Positions 49,339 to 59,835 of a stretch of 64,000 bases of DNA are shown here, piece by piece. Numbering within the stretch: position 1 is the stretch's first letter; each line of letters opens with the position of its first letter. The position numbers and the translations under genes are program-made. The DNA is from an uncultured Pelagibacteraceae bacterium (GTDB taxonomy: Bacteria > Pseudomonadota > Alphaproteobacteria > Pelagibacterales > Pelagibacteraceae): NCBI GenBank assembly GCA_902560075.1, contig CACEKE010000007.1:1-64000 (forward strand), read 5' to 3'. The notes under the pieces were generated by a model, which saw only the letters and a list, made by a program, of their open reading frames with translations, ran no database searches and was not told the DNA's origin.

Positions 49339-50634
49339 ATGAGGAAAATTTTAAAAAAATTTATCACACCTGCTGTGAGTTTTATCCTTTTAATGGGTAC
49401 GACAAGTGCGGGTATGGCAGAATCAACAGTTTCTGCTGAAGTTGGTTTTATATTTAATACATTCCTTTTCTTAATGTGCGGTTTTCTAGTCATGTTTATG
49501 GCGTGTGGATTCGCAATGTTAGAATCTGGAATGGTTACATCAAGAAGTGTTGCAGTAATATGTGCAAAAAATATTGGACTATTTTCTATAGCCGGAGTTA
49601 TGTTCTGGTTAGTTGGGTACAATCTCGCTTATGGAATTCCAGAGGGTGGTTATATCGGAAAATTTGTGCCATGGTCAGATGGAAGTAAATTAGACACAGG
49701 TTATGCTGATGGTTCAGACTGGTATTTCCAAATGGTATTTTGTGCAACAACGGTTTCAATTGTTTCAGGAACATTAGCTGAAAGAATTAAATTGTGGCCG
49801 TTCTTTTTATTCGCAGCGATATTATCAGGAATTATTTATCCAATTGTCATGGGATGGCAGTGGGGTGGTGGATGGTTAGCAAAAGCTGGTTTCTCAGATT
49901 TTGCTGGATCAACACTTGTTCACTCAACAGGCGGAGCTGCAGCATTAGCTGGGGCAATTCTACTTGGACCAAGACTTGGAAGATTTACAAAATCTGGTGC
50001 AGGTCCTATTAAACCATTTGCAGCTTCATCTATACCGCTTGTAACAGTTGGTGTATTTATCTTATGGCTAGGTTGGTTTGGTTTTAATGGTGGATCACAA
50101 TTAGCAATGGGATCATTTGATGATGCTGTTGCAGTATCAAAAATTTTCATCAATACAAATTTAGCTGCGTGTGGTGGTGTTTTAGCTGCTGCTGCGGTTA
50201 CAAGACTTTCGGGCAAAACCGACGTTATTCAAATGTTGAATGGCGCAATAGGAGGTTTAGTTGCAATTACCGCTGAACCTTTAATGCCTTCTCCAATTGC
50301 CGCTATATTAATCGGTGGTGTAGGTGGTGTTATTGTAGTTTATGGAACTAAACTTCTATTTGCAGCGAAAATTGATGATGTTGTAGGCGCTATTCCTGCT
50401 CACTTGTTTGCAGGTGTTTGGGGAACATTAGCTGTTCCAATAACAAACTCTGGAACAAATTTTGGTGCTCAACTTCTTGGAGTTGTTTCAATCAACGCAT
50501 TTGTTTTTGTGGTTGCGTTTATAGTTTGGTCTATAATGAAAGCAACTATGGGAATTAGATTGAGTAAAGAAGCTGAGTTGAAAGGTACAGACGTATCTGA
50601 AACTGGAGTAATAGCTTACGCAATAAGAGACTAA
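49339..50634 (+). CDS. amt: Ammonium transporter
   Basis: Signal peptide; MACGFAMLESGMVTSRS, DFAGSTLVHSTGGAAALAGA. Confidence 0.95.
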   Translation: MRKILKKFITPAVSFILLMGTTSAGMAESTVSAEVGFIFNTFLFLMCGFLVMFMACGFAMLESGMVTSRSVAVICAKNIGLFSIAGVMFWLVGYNLAYGIPEGGYIGKFVPWSDGSKLDTGYADGSDWYFQMVFCATTVSIVSGTLAERIKLWPFFLFAAILSGIIYPIVMGWQWGGGWLAKAGFSDFAGSTLVHSTGGAAALAGAILLGPRLGRFTKSGAGPIKPFAASSIPLVTVGVFILWLGWFGFNGGSQLAMGSFDDAVAVSKIFINTNLAACGGVLAAAAVTRLSGKTDVIQMLNGAIGGLVAITAEPLMPSPIAAILIGGVGGVIVVYGTKLLFAAKIDDVVGAIPAHLFAGVWGTLAVPITNSGTNFGAQLLGVVSINAFVFVVAFIVWSIMKATMGIRLSKEAELKGTDVSETGVIAYAIRD

Positions 50635-50654
50635 TAACTATTTTTCTCTCCCTC

Positions 50655-50684
50655 AAAGGCCCCTGTAATAAGGGGCCTTTTTTT
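50655..50684 (+). terminator. Intrinsic terminator after amt
   Basis: AAAGGCCCCT-GTAATA-AGGGGCCTTT followed by T-run. Confidence 0.95.
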
Positions 50685-51671
50685 TAATTTTCATCCCAAA
50701 TTTTTTTATAATTAACAAACGGAGATAAACCATAACTTGAATTAATATTTGCCATGTGAATAGAAAGGCTTTTTAATGGAGATATACAAATTTCTTTCTC
50801 ATACATTTGATTTAAGTACTTTTCAAATGGATCATGTCTATCTGAACAGTTTTTTTCAAAATTATTCCAATATTTATCTAATAATTCTTTAGTTGTGAAA
50901 AAGGTACATAATGTTTTGTTCACAGTTCTCCAGTGTCTATCGTTACCGATCAAAACGTTAGTTTTTTCATTATTCATATAAAGATAAGGATAATCTGATG
51001 GGCATAAAAATATATCTTTACCTATTTGAGACGAAACTCTCTCGAAAGTTTTAATACATTCTACTATTAAATTATTAAAATGAATATAGTCGTCCTCAAC
51101 AAAAAAAATTAGATCTTTCCCATTTTTTTTACCTAAGTTAAAAGATGTAAGCAAAGTTGATAAATTAGAATAAGTTTCTTTAGTTTTTTGTTCCTTTATA
51201 TTATTTCTATTAATTTGAACATCGTGATTCTTTATTTCATAATTTATTCCAGCTATATCACAAATTTTTTTAATTTTTTCTAAGTTTTGATCGTTTGAAT
51301 TATCATCTAGAATAATTAGTTTTATATCTAATGAACTTAAGTTTTGCTCTGCAAACTTTATACTTTTAATTAAAGAGTTTAGAGATTTTTCAACATATAT
51401 TATTTTATCTTTCTCAAAAATTCTTTTTTTATTTTGATCCCATATACCAATGTTACTATTTGTTCTAAATATAATTAGTAAAGACTCAATTTTTCTTTTA
51501 ACTTCAACTTCTCCTAAAGGAAGAACAATAGACTTTTTATTAAATTCACTTAAATTTTCATTTAGTTCTTTATTTAATGTTGGTGATACAAAATTATTTT
51601 GATCAATGATTTCAAATCCAAGTAATCTCGATATTTTAATAAATACTTTTTTTAGACTATTTTTTATCATA
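50684..51671 (-). CDS. Glycosyltransferase-like protein
   Basis: 'IIYVEKSLNSLIKSIKFAEQ...LIILDDNSNDQNLEKI...DLIFFVEDDYIHF' GT-A-like; ATG at 51671 avoids overlap with the rhodanese gene. Confidence 0.55.
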
Positions 51672-51697
51672 GAATTTAATATAATAATTATAGTAAT

Positions 51698-52084
51698 ATG
51701 AATGTTAAAACACCACAAATTCTAATTTCAGAAGCTACAAAGGAAATTAAAACAATCTCTGCTGGAGAAGCTCTTAAATTATCAGACGGAAATAAATGTA
51801 ATTTAATTGATTTAAGAGAAAAAGGTGAATTAGAAAACAGTGGATATATCGAAAATGCAACACATATTCCAAGAGGATTACTAGAGTTCTCATTAAACCC
51901 AAATAGCCCACTAGTTCAAAACAATGTAATTGATACAAACAAAGATATTGTTTTATTTTGTGCAGCAGGCGGTAGATCGGCATTAGCAGCCAAAACTCTA
52001 AAAGATATGGGCTTTCAAAACGTTTCGCATATTGACGGTGGTTTTACTGCAATGGAGCAAGAAGGTTTTAAAGTAAAAAAATAA
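51698..52084 (+). CDS. Rhodanese-like domain protein
   Basis: NLIDLREKGELENSGYIENATHIPRG, DIVLFCAAGGRSALAAKTL. Confidence 0.9.
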   Translation: MNVKTPQILISEATKEIKTISAGEALKLSDGNKCNLIDLREKGELENSGYIENATHIPRGLLEFSLNPNSPLVQNNVIDTNKDIVLFCAAGGRSALAAKTLKDMGFQNVSHIDGGFTAMEQEGFKVKK

Positions 52085-52085
52085 T

Positions 52086-52559
52086 CTAATCGAATAAGCT
52101 GATTTTTTTCGCAAATATCATTCTGATTAACCAATAAATAAATATTCCAATTGGACCTATAAAGTAAGTTATAACTAAAGGAAAAAAATTTATATATTTA
52201 GATATATTAAATTTCAGACTATCTTTAACAATCCAACATCCGCAAAAAAGATTTACTGCTAAAAAGTGTATCCAAAGCAACAACAAGAAACCATTTTCAG
52301 TAAAAAGCGTACTAAGATTTTCTAGACTTAGATACAATGAGAAATTACTACTAAAATCATACCCATTCATAAAGAACAAATATAATAGATATGAATAAAT
52401 CAAGGATAATAAGAAAAATGGAAACACAGACGTCACAAGGTAGCTGCAAGTTCTAGATTGTGGAAAAAAAATTAATGTTATCCAAAAAGGTAATACACCA
52501 AAGTTTAACCATAAATAAATCATTTCGATATTAAAAAAAGATGATATTTGTTCGATCAT
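52086..52559 (-). CDS. ABA4-like (DUF4281-like) membrane protein
   Basis: 4 TM helices; 'WLNFGVLPFWITLIFFPQS...FLAVNLFCGCWIVKDS...FIGPIGIFIYWLIR'. Confidence 0.6.
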   Translation of the reverse strand: MIEQISSFFNIEMIYLWLNFGVLPFWITLIFFPQSRTCSYLVTSVFPFFLLSLIYSYLLYLFFMNGYDFSSNFSLYLSLENLSTLFTENGFLLLLWIHFLAVNLFCGCWIVKDSLKFNISKYINFFPLVITYFIGPIGIFIYWLIRMIFAKKISLFD

Positions 52560-52587
52560 ATAAATTTATAATATAATACATCTTTCT

Positions 52588-53151
52588 ATGATTCCTAATA
52601 AAAATAAGAAAAAAACTTTAGAGGCAACTGTAGATGAAATGCGTAACTTTTCGTACACTTATATTGAGAAGTATTCTCCATCTAAACAGCAGTTAAAGAC
52701 CTATCTTCTTAAGAAATATTTAAAATTAAATTCTACAGGAATAAATAAAAATAATATTAAAGACTTAATTGAGGTGGTTTTAGAGGATTTAGAAAAAAAT
52801 AAGTTTTTAAATGATAAATTCTACTCTGACTCAAAAGCTAAAAACTTGATAAAAAGAGGTAGTTCAATAAATAAAATTAGAAACTATCTTCTTACAAAAG
52901 GTATAAATGAAAAATATGTTAATCAAAGCATCACTACAATTAAAGAAAATAACGAGGATCAAGATTTTTTTTCCGCAATAAAAATATGCAAAAAAAAACG
53001 GATTGGTCCAGCTCGAGATGAAAATAATAGACCACTGTTTTATAAGAAAGATATAGGTATTTTAGCTAGATCTGGTTTTGATTTTGATACATCAAAAAGA
53101 GTAATGGATATAGATAAAGATGAATATTTAAAAATTATTAATCTTCTTTAA
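52588..53151 (+). CDS. recX: RecX family regulatory protein
   Basis: RecX-like helical repeats 'SPSKQQLKTYLLKKYLK...RGSSINKIRNYLLTKGI...LARSGFDFDTSKRVM'. Confidence 0.65.
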   Translation: MIPNKNKKKTLEATVDEMRNFSYTYIEKYSPSKQQLKTYLLKKYLKLNSTGINKNNIKDLIEVVLEDLEKNKFLNDKFYSDSKAKNLIKRGSSINKIRNYLLTKGINEKYVNQSITTIKENNEDQDFFSAIKICKKKRIGPARDENNRPLFYKKDIGILARSGFDFDTSKRVMDIDKDEYLKIINLL

Positions 53152-53287
53152 TATTTTTTTTATTTTTTACTTCTAAATAATATTCAATTTTTCTTTTCAT
53201 ATAGTTTTTAACAAAAACAAATAATAGTAAACCAAATATGCTAACAGACACTATTATAATTAATATTATTCTGACAGTTTCATCCAT
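53138..53287 (-). CDS. 49-aa single-TM protein (not in ORF track)
   Basis: MDETVRIILIIIVSVSIFGLLLFVFVKNYMKRKIEYYLEVKNKKNIKED*. Confidence 0.45.
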   Translation of the reverse strand: MDETVRIILIIIVSVSIFGLLLFVFVKNYMKRKIEYYLEVKNKKNIKED

Positions 53288-53288
53288 A

Positions 53289-54065
53289 TTATAAATTAGC
53301 ACCTCTTCTCAAAATTAAACTTGGATTTATAAAATCTTTTTTTCCATAAGTAATTTGATTGTTCTCAAAGTCAGTTACTATGCCACCAGCGTTCTGCAAT
53401 ATAGCATGCCCCGCAGCTATATCCCATTCCGAGGCTCTAGGTTCAGAAATATAAATATCATACTCACTAGTCGCGATTACACAAAATTTTAAAGAACTTT
53501 TCATTTTATGATGTTCGGTTACTCCATATTTTTGATGAAGTTTCATTATTTCTGGCTTTAATTTATCTGAATAATGCACAGCCTTAATTTGATTTACTTT
53601 AGTTTTTTTTTTACAGTCCAATTTTACTTCGTTATTATTTATTATTTCAAAACTTTCACCTGATGCATAAGTATAAAACATCCTATTTTTTGCTGGGGCA
53701 TAAATTAAACCAATTGTTGGTAATTTATTTACTATTAAAGCTGCATTAATTGTAAATTCATCTTTGTTGTTAACATAATCATAAGTTCCATCTATGGGGT
53801 CTATTAACCAGAATGTTGTTAAATTATTATTTGTTTTATTTTTTGTGCTTTCCTCTGACACCAAGGGAATATTTGGTGTTGTCTTTATTAACTTGTCACT
53901 TAAAATTTTATTAACTTCAATATCACCATTTGTTACGGGTGTATTGTCCTCTTTATATTCTGTTATGAGACCTTCATTTCTCATTTCCACACTTTTTTTT
54001 CCTGCAAAAAGAAAAGTATCTATCAAACTGTAGCATATTTCTTTATAATCTTTTTTATTCATCAT
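53289..54065 (-). CDS. cysQ: Inositol-monophosphatase family, CysQ-like 3'(2'),5'-bisphosphate nucleotidase
   Basis: LVSEES, FWLIDPIDGTYDYVN, SEWDIAAGHAILQNAGG. Confidence 0.85.
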   Translation of the reverse strand: MMNKKDYKEICYSLIDTFLFAGKKSVEMRNEGLITEYKEDNTPVTNGDIEVNKILSDKLIKTTPNIPLVSEESTKNKTNNNLTTFWLIDPIDGTYDYVNNKDEFTINAALIVNKLPTIGLIYAPAKNRMFYTYASGESFEIINNNEVKLDCKKKTKVNQIKAVHYSDKLKPEIMKLHQKYGVTEHHKMKSSLKFCVIATSEYDIYISEPRASEWDIAAGHAILQNAGGIVTDFENNQITYGKKDFINPSLILRRGANL

Positions 54066-54228
54066 CTATCTTTTCAAGATTAATATTTTTTGCATTTATT
54101 ACAATTTTTCCTTTATTTTCAAAATTTACAGTAACTTTTTCTTTAACAATCGACTGCACTTGGCCTATACCCCAGTCCTTTTTTAGGGGGTTAACTACTC
54201 TGTCGCCTGGTTCAAAATCTAAAATCAT
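54055..54228 (-). CDS. DUF3553-like 57-aa protein (not in ORF track)
   Basis: MILDFEPGDRVVNPLKKDWGIGQVQSIVKEKVTVNFENKGKIVINAKNINLEKIDDE*. Confidence 0.75.
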   Translation of the reverse strand: MILDFEPGDRVVNPLKKDWGIGQVQSIVKEKVTVNFENKGKIVINAKNINLEKIDDE

Positions 54229-54270
54229 TTAATTTAATTTATAATAGAAATAAGTATAAATACCATAAAT

Positions 54271-55389
54271 ATGAAAAGACAATTAAACTCTTTAGGCATA
54301 GATAAAGACCCAAAAGAAACTACAGTAGTGGTTGCAATGTCTGGTGGTGTGGACTCATCTACAGTAGCAGCTTTGATGAAACAACAAGGCTATAAAGTCA
54401 TTGGTGTAACTTTAAAATTATATGATGATAGCAAAGAAATAGCTCAATCTAAAGTTTGCTGCTCAGGTCAGGATATTCTGGACGCTAAGAGGGTTGCGCA
54501 TAAATTAGATATTGAGCACAAGATTTTTTATTATCAAAGTAAATTTAGAGAGGGTGTAATAAACAATTTCGTAGATAGTTATTTAAAAGGTGAAACACCA
54601 ATTCCATGTGTGCAATGTAATAAAACAGTGAAATTTAACGATTTATTTCACGAGTCTAAAAATCTAAAAGCAGATGCACTCGTTACAGGACATTATGTAA
54701 AAAGTTTTACTAAAAACAATGTAACCGAAATGTATCGAGGAGTTGATGAAAACAGAGATCAAAGCTATTTTTTATTTAACACTACTAGAGAACAGCTCAA
54801 TTTTTTAAGATTTCCACTTGGAAACTTGCTTAAAAAAGAAACGAGAGAAATAGCGAAAAATTTAGATTTAAATGTAGCTGATAAACCAGATAGTCAAGAT
54901 ATATGCTTTGTGCCAAATGGAGATTATGTTTCAGTTATAGAAAAATTCAGACCTGACTCTTTTAAAAAAGGTAATATAAAAAATACCTCAGGAAAAGTTC
55001 TAGGAGTGCACGAAGGAATAGTTAATTTTACCATTGGACAAAGAAAAGGAATTAAAATTGCACATCATAAACCCTTATACGTTATAGATATCATTGCTGA
55101 TAAAAATGAAATTATAGTAGGAGCTAAAGACGAATTGTTAAAAAAAGAGATTTTGCTTAAAGATATAAACTTTTTAGTTAATAAAGAATTCTTTAATAAT
55201 GAAATTTTTGTAAAGGTTAGATCAACAGGTAAATTATTACGATCAAAATTAAATATAAATAATGGATCCACAAAATTAATTTTATTAGAGGATGAATATG
55301 GTATTTCACCTGGACAAGCATGCGTTTTTTACTCAAAAGATGAATTAGGCGACAAAGTTCTTGGTGGTGGTTGGATTACAAAAAATTAA
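54271..55389 (+). CDS. mnmA: tRNA-specific 2-thiouridylase
   Basis: [49 protein letters not shown]. Confidence 0.95.
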   Translation: MKRQLNSLGIDKDPKETTVVVAMSGGVDSSTVAALMKQQGYKVIGVTLKLYDDSKEIAQSKVCCSGQDILDAKRVAHKLDIEHKIFYYQSKFREGVINNFVDSYLKGETPIPCVQCNKTVKFNDLFHESKNLKADALVTGHYVKSFTKNNVTEMYRGVDENRDQSYFLFNTTREQLNFLRFPLGNLLKKETREIAKNLDLNVADKPDSQDICFVPNGDYVSVIEKFRPDSFKKGNIKNTSGKVLGVHEGIVNFTIGQRKGIKIAHHKPLYVIDIIADKNEIIVGAKDELLKKEILLKDINFLVNKEFFNNEIFVKVRSTGKLLRSKLNINNGSTKLILLEDEYGISPGQACVFYSKDELGDKVLGGGWITKN

Positions 55390-56072
55390 TTTTTTTTCCA
55401 CATAAAAAATGTCAATAAATAAAAACTTATAACTCCAACAAAATAATCCCACTCAAGTGCGTGTTTTAAATACTTATTACCCGGAACACTTATTATTGGT
55501 ATAGAGATTAAAGCTACAATAATTAATAAAGAAACTAGGAAAATTTTAAGTTTTAAAAAAATTTCATTTATATTTTCAGAAATTGAATATCTTATTTTGT
55601 ATAAACAAATTACAAGATATGTTTGAGCAATAATTTCAAAAACTATAAAAAATAAAATTACCACACGTCTAAAAAGTTTATATAAATCATATTCAAATTT
55701 AATTCCCAAAAAAATTGAGTGTATAACTAGAAGCACAGCAGAGCCTATACCAAAAAAAACAAACTTATTGATGTGGGTATTTTTTGGATCTTTAAATAAA
55801 ATTATTTTTTTATTATTTAACCAATATTTAATTAATAAAAATGAAGTTAAGAACATTGCTGGCTTAAATATCAAATATGTTGGAAAAACCCTTGCGGTAC
55901 GACTTATTGAAGCCTTTCCATCAATGTAAGGAATTGTATCATGCAATATGTGTTCTTGATTTGGAAATAAACCATGAAATTGTGTAATTAAAATTAAACA
56001 AGCATTTATTGCAAAGAAAGGTACAATAAAAATCCATAAACTCATGGATTTTACTTTTGAGATATTGTCCAT
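55386..56072 (-). CDS. Multi-TM membrane protein, possibly Frag1/DRAM-like
   Basis: ~6 TM; luminal-loop-like '[31 protein letters not shown]'. Confidence 0.45.
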   Translation of the reverse strand: MDNISKVKSMSLWIFIVPFFAINACLILITQFHGLFPNQEHILHDTIPYIDGKASISRTARVFPTYLIFKPAMFLTSFLLIKYWLNNKKIILFKDPKNTHINKFVFFGIGSAVLLVIHSIFLGIKFEYDLYKLFRRVVILFFIVFEIIAQTYLVICLYKIRYSISENINEIFLKLKIFLVSLLIIVALISIPIISVPGNKYLKHALEWDYFVGVISFYLLTFFMWKKN

Positions 56073-56083
56073 TTTGAGATTTC

Positions 56084-56167
56084 TTATTTCTTTTTATTCT
56101 TTTTTCTCGCTCTTCTTTTTTTTGAGCCCATTTTTCTTCGGCCTCTATGTTTTTTTGGGTAACCCAT
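56084..56167 (-). CDS. 27-aa Lys/Arg-rich small protein (not in ORF track)
   Basis: GGAGATT-ATG; MGYPKKHRGRRKMGSKKRRARKKNKKK*. Confidence 0.5.
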   Translation of the reverse strand: MGYPKKHRGRRKMGSKKRRARKKNKKK

Positions 56168-56241
56168 AATCTCCTTATTTATAATTTTATTGACTTATTT
56201 GTGGGATATAGCATTGTCAAACTTACTTATCAAATTTATTT

Positions 56242-57417
56242 ATGGTTAAATCTGTCAAAACCTTTTTAAAACATACATACAAAGACTACATAACCCGTTC
56301 AGTTAACCCACCACTAGTAAGAACCTCAACTATGGTCTTTAAATCAATGTCTGATTTAAGAAAGGTTCAGAGGAAAAATTTAAAAAATCCTAGAGGAGGA
56401 CATTTTGAGTATGGAAGACAAGGGACTGCTACAACATTTGAACTTGAAAAAATTTTAACCAATTTAGAAGAGTCTTATCATACTTTTTTAACACCAACTG
56501 GTTTTGGATCTGTTTTTTTGTGTCTTTTTAGCATTCTAAGACCAAATGATGAAATTATAATCGCAGATCCAATATATAGCCCAACAAGATTATTAACAGA
56601 AAATTATTTAAAAGAGTTTGATATTAAAACTAAATTTTATGATCCAAACAATTTAGATACCATTAAAAAAAATTTTACAAAAAAAACTAAATTAATTTAT
56701 GTTGAGAACCCAGGAAGTAATACTTTTGAATTCCAAGATTTAGGTAAAATCATTTCTTTTGCAAAAAAACATAAAGTCTTAACAGCCATCGATAATACCT
56801 GGGCTACACCATATTTCTTAAAACCTATAAAAATTGGTTTTGATTTATCAATTGTATCTGCAACAAAATATTATTCAGGCCATTCTGACGTTATGGGCGG
56901 AAGTCTAGCGGTAAGTAAAAGAGTATTTAATAAAGTAATTAAAGCTCAGAATATGACTGGTCTAAGATTAAGTCCTGATGACGCTTATTTTATAATGCGG
57001 GGAATTAGGACATTAGATGTCAGATTAGATAGACATCAGGATAATGCAATTAAAATAGCAAAGTTTTTATCGAAAAAAAAGAATATAGAAGTTTTGTATC
57101 CTCACAAAAAAAATAGCAAAAATTATAATTATTGGAAAAAATATTATACAGGATCATCAGGACTAATGGGTCTGAAAATAAAAGTGCAAAATAAAAATTC
57201 AGTCGATAAATTTGTAAATTCACTTAAACTTTTTGGTCATGGTTATAGTTGGGGAGGATATGAAAGTTTAGCTTTGCACCAAGAAATAAAAGAACAAGGC
57301 AATAGGAAATATCTTAAATTAAAAAAAAATGAGTTTATTGTAAGATTACATATTGGATTAGAGGATGTAAAGGATCTAATTAATGACATCAAACAGTCAT
57401 TAAGATTTTTAAAATGA
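56242..57417 (+). CDS. metC: Cys/Met metabolism PLP enzyme, cystathionine beta-lyase-like
   Basis: YGRQGTATTFELEKILTNLE, AIDNTWATPYFLKPIKIGFDLSIVSATKYYSGHSDVMGG. Confidence 0.9.
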   Translation: MVKSVKTFLKHTYKDYITRSVNPPLVRTSTMVFKSMSDLRKVQRKNLKNPRGGHFEYGRQGTATTFELEKILTNLEESYHTFLTPTGFGSVFLCLFSILRPNDEIIIADPIYSPTRLLTENYLKEFDIKTKFYDPNNLDTIKKNFTKKTKLIYVENPGSNTFEFQDLGKIISFAKKHKVLTAIDNTWATPYFLKPIKIGFDLSIVSATKYYSGHSDVMGGSLAVSKRVFNKVIKAQNMTGLRLSPDDAYFIMRGIRTLDVRLDRHQDNAIKIAKFLSKKKNIEVLYPHKKNSKNYNYWKKYYTGSSGLMGLKIKVQNKNSVDKFVNSLKLFGHGYSWGGYESLALHQEIKEQGNRKYLKLKKNEFIVRLHIGLEDVKDLINDIKQSLRFLK

Positions 57418-58643
57418 ACACTGACAAATTTATAACTAATAAATTAGCCCTAACTACTTTGATAGCTGCCTGCCTAGTAGTTCTAATATCTTTGAGTGTT
57501 AGACAGGTATTTGGAATGTTTTTTATGGATTTTAATATTGATCTTGGAATTTCAAATACCGAATTTGGATTAGCCATTGGAATTCAAATGCTGGGATGGG
57601 GACTTTCAGGACCTATTTTTGGAGCTATCGCAGATAAATATGGTGGACATAAAGCAATAATGCTTGCGTTTATTTTCTATATTTTAGGAGTATATTTTTT
57701 ATATGCAGGTCCAAATACAGGCCTATATTTTCAAATAAGTTTAGGGGTATTAATTGGTATAGGTTGTGGAGGTACAGCAATAAGTATCCCCATGTCAATT
57801 GTTGGAAAACATTTCCCTCTTTCAAATAGAACTATAGCAATGAGTCTTGTAACAGCAACTGGATCATTTGGATATTTTATATCACCTTTATTCACTAATT
57901 ATTCTTTAGCTAATAATGGATGGGTTGATACACTATTTTACTTTATTGTATTTTTAAGTATTGGTTTTGTAATTGCTTATTTTGTTAGATCACCTAATGA
58001 AAATGGAAGTTCAGGAGATTCTAAAACAAATCAAAAACAAACTACCATTCAAGCTTTAAGTGAGGCTTTTAGTAATAAAAGTTATTTGTTGCTAATATCA
58101 GGCTTTTTTGTTTGTGGATTTCATATCACTTTAGTTGGTACTCATGTACCTAAATATGTGATTGATAGAGGACTTGGTGACTGGACAGCAGCCATGATAT
58201 TATCTTTAATCGGGTTATTTAATATTTTTGGATCATTATTAAGCGGTTACTTATCAGCTAAAATGAGTAAGAAAATTATTTTAAGTGTTATCTATTTTTT
58301 AAGGGGTATTTCAATTATTGCGTTTATTTTTCTACCTCCAAGCAACATTTCATCTATAATTTTTGGAGCGAGTTTTGGACTTTTATGGTTATCAACTGTA
58401 CCCGCAACAAGTGGAATTGTTGCGCATATATTTGGAACAAGGTATCTAGGACTACTTTATGGATTAGTTTTTTTAAGTCATCAAATTGGCTCTTTTTTTG
58501 GTGCATATCTTGGGGGATTGTTCTACGACATTTATGGTTCATATGACTATGCGTGGTATTTGGCAATTGCATTATCTGTATTTGCAGGTTTAATACACTT
58601 ACCAATAAAAGAGAAATCAGTTGAAAGATTACAAAAAGTATAA
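57414..58643 (+). CDS. MFS transporter
   Basis: 12-TM MFS-like sequence, GPIFGAIADKYGGHKAIM. Confidence 0.9.
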   Translation: MNTDKFITNKLALTTLIAACLVVLISLSVRQVFGMFFMDFNIDLGISNTEFGLAIGIQMLGWGLSGPIFGAIADKYGGHKAIMLAFIFYILGVYFLYAGPNTGLYFQISLGVLIGIGCGGTAISIPMSIVGKHFPLSNRTIAMSLVTATGSFGYFISPLFTNYSLANNGWVDTLFYFIVFLSIGFVIAYFVRSPNENGSSGDSKTNQKQTTIQALSEAFSNKSYLLLISGFFVCGFHITLVGTHVPKYVIDRGLGDWTAAMILSLIGLFNIFGSLLSGYLSAKMSKKIILSVIYFLRGISIIAFIFLPPSNISSIIFGASFGLLWLSTVPATSGIVAHIFGTRYLGLLYGLVFLSHQIGSFFGAYLGGLFYDIYGSYDYAWYLAIALSVFAGLIHLPIKEKSVERLQKV

Positions 58644-59835
58644 GTTTAAATTTAATCCCTATTTGGAGAGTCTTTATCAATCCGATGAACCTTTAATAAT
58701 CTATAAAGTAGAAAATGGTTATAACATTTACACTAATTTTTCAAAAAAAATTATTTTAACAAATAGAAATATAAATAAATTTTTTAAATCTTTTAATAAA
58801 AAAAAATACAATAAAGAAACAGATTTAATGATAGGTTTTTTTGGTTATGATTTATTATGTAACTTGATAGGTTTAAAAACTGTAAATCAAAAAAAAAGCA
58901 GTTTTTATAAAGGTATATTTTATAAACCAGAGACTATTATAAAGATAAGAGATAATATTAAAATATTATCTAAACTTAAGCATAAAAAATTAAAAATAAG
59001 TTTTCAAAAAACTCAAGTCTCAAGTCCTTTCAAAATGAATATAAAATTTCCTAAATATCAAAAAATTTTCGATTACTTTTCAAGAAAAATAAGACAAGGT
59101 GAAACTTATCAGATTAAAATTTGTACTAAATATAGGAATAAATCAAAAATAAACCCTATTAATTTTTTTTGGAAATTAATGAAGGTGAACTCTTCTCCTG
59201 AAGCATTTATGATAAGAGATAAGGATTATTCAATAGTTAGCTGTTCTCCCGAAACATTAATTAATAAAAAAGGCTCAAATATTTTTACTAAACCAATTGC
59301 AGGTACCCTAAAAAAAAATAATGGTTTAGATAAGAAAAAAGCTTTAAAATTTTTTAAAAATAACATCAAAGAGACTAAAGAACACAATATGATTGTAGAT
59401 ATGGAAAGAAGTGATTTATCTAAAATTTGTAAGCCAGGCACTGTAAAAATTTTTAAAAAGAAATTTGTTGAGGAGTATAAACATCTTTATCACTATGTTA
59501 CTTTAGTTAAAGGTCAACTAATTAATAAAATTGACTTAAAAGATATAATTAAATCAATGATGCCTGGCGGATCTGTTATAGGGTGTCCAAAAATTAGAAC
59601 TTTAGAGCTTTTAAATAATCAAGAAAATGAGGATAGAAATATTTATACAGGAAGCTTCGGTTTCATTAAGTATAATAAAGATATGAGATTTAATATTATT
59701 ATAAGGTCTATTTTAAATTATAAAAATTTTTCAGAGATATCAGCTGCATCAGGTGTGGTTTTAGACAGCACAGCTAAAAAAGAATTTAATGAAAATTATA
59801 TAAAGGCAAAATCTTTATTGGAATTATATAAATGA
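58621..59835 (+). CDS. pabB: Aminodeoxychorismate/anthranilate synthase component I
   Basis: SPEAFMIRDKDYSIVSCSPETLINKKGSNIFTKPIAGT, MMPGGSVIGCPKIRTLELL. Confidence 0.85.
   Translation: MKDYKKYKFKFNPYLESLYQSDEPLIIYKVENGYNIYTNFSKKIILTNRNINKFFKSFNKKKYNKETDLMIGFFGYDLLCNLIGLKTVNQKKSSFYKGIFYKPETIIKIRDNIKILSKLKHKKLKISFQKTQVSSPFKMNIKFPKYQKIFDYFSRKIRQGETYQIKICTKYRNKSKINPINFFWKLMKVNSSPEAFMIRDKDYSIVSCSPETLINKKGSNIFTKPIAGTLKKNNGLDKKKALKFFKNNIKETKEHNMIVDMERSDLSKICKPGTVKIFKKKFVEEYKHLYHYVTLVKGQLINKIDLKDIIKSMMPGGSVIGCPKIRTLELLNNQENEDRNIYTGSFGFIKYNKDMRFNIIIRSILNYKNFSEISAASGVVLDSTAKKEFNENYIKAKSLLELYK

Noticed and set aside
49476-50216. Three ORFs (49476-49688 +, 49794-50012 +, 49920-50216 -) within amt
   Set aside because: Out-of-frame or antisense shadows of a clear ammonium transporter gene.
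58354-58680. 108-aa minus-strand ORF
   Set aside because: Antisense to the MFS gene end and pabB start; Ser/Leu/Gln-rich shadow translation.
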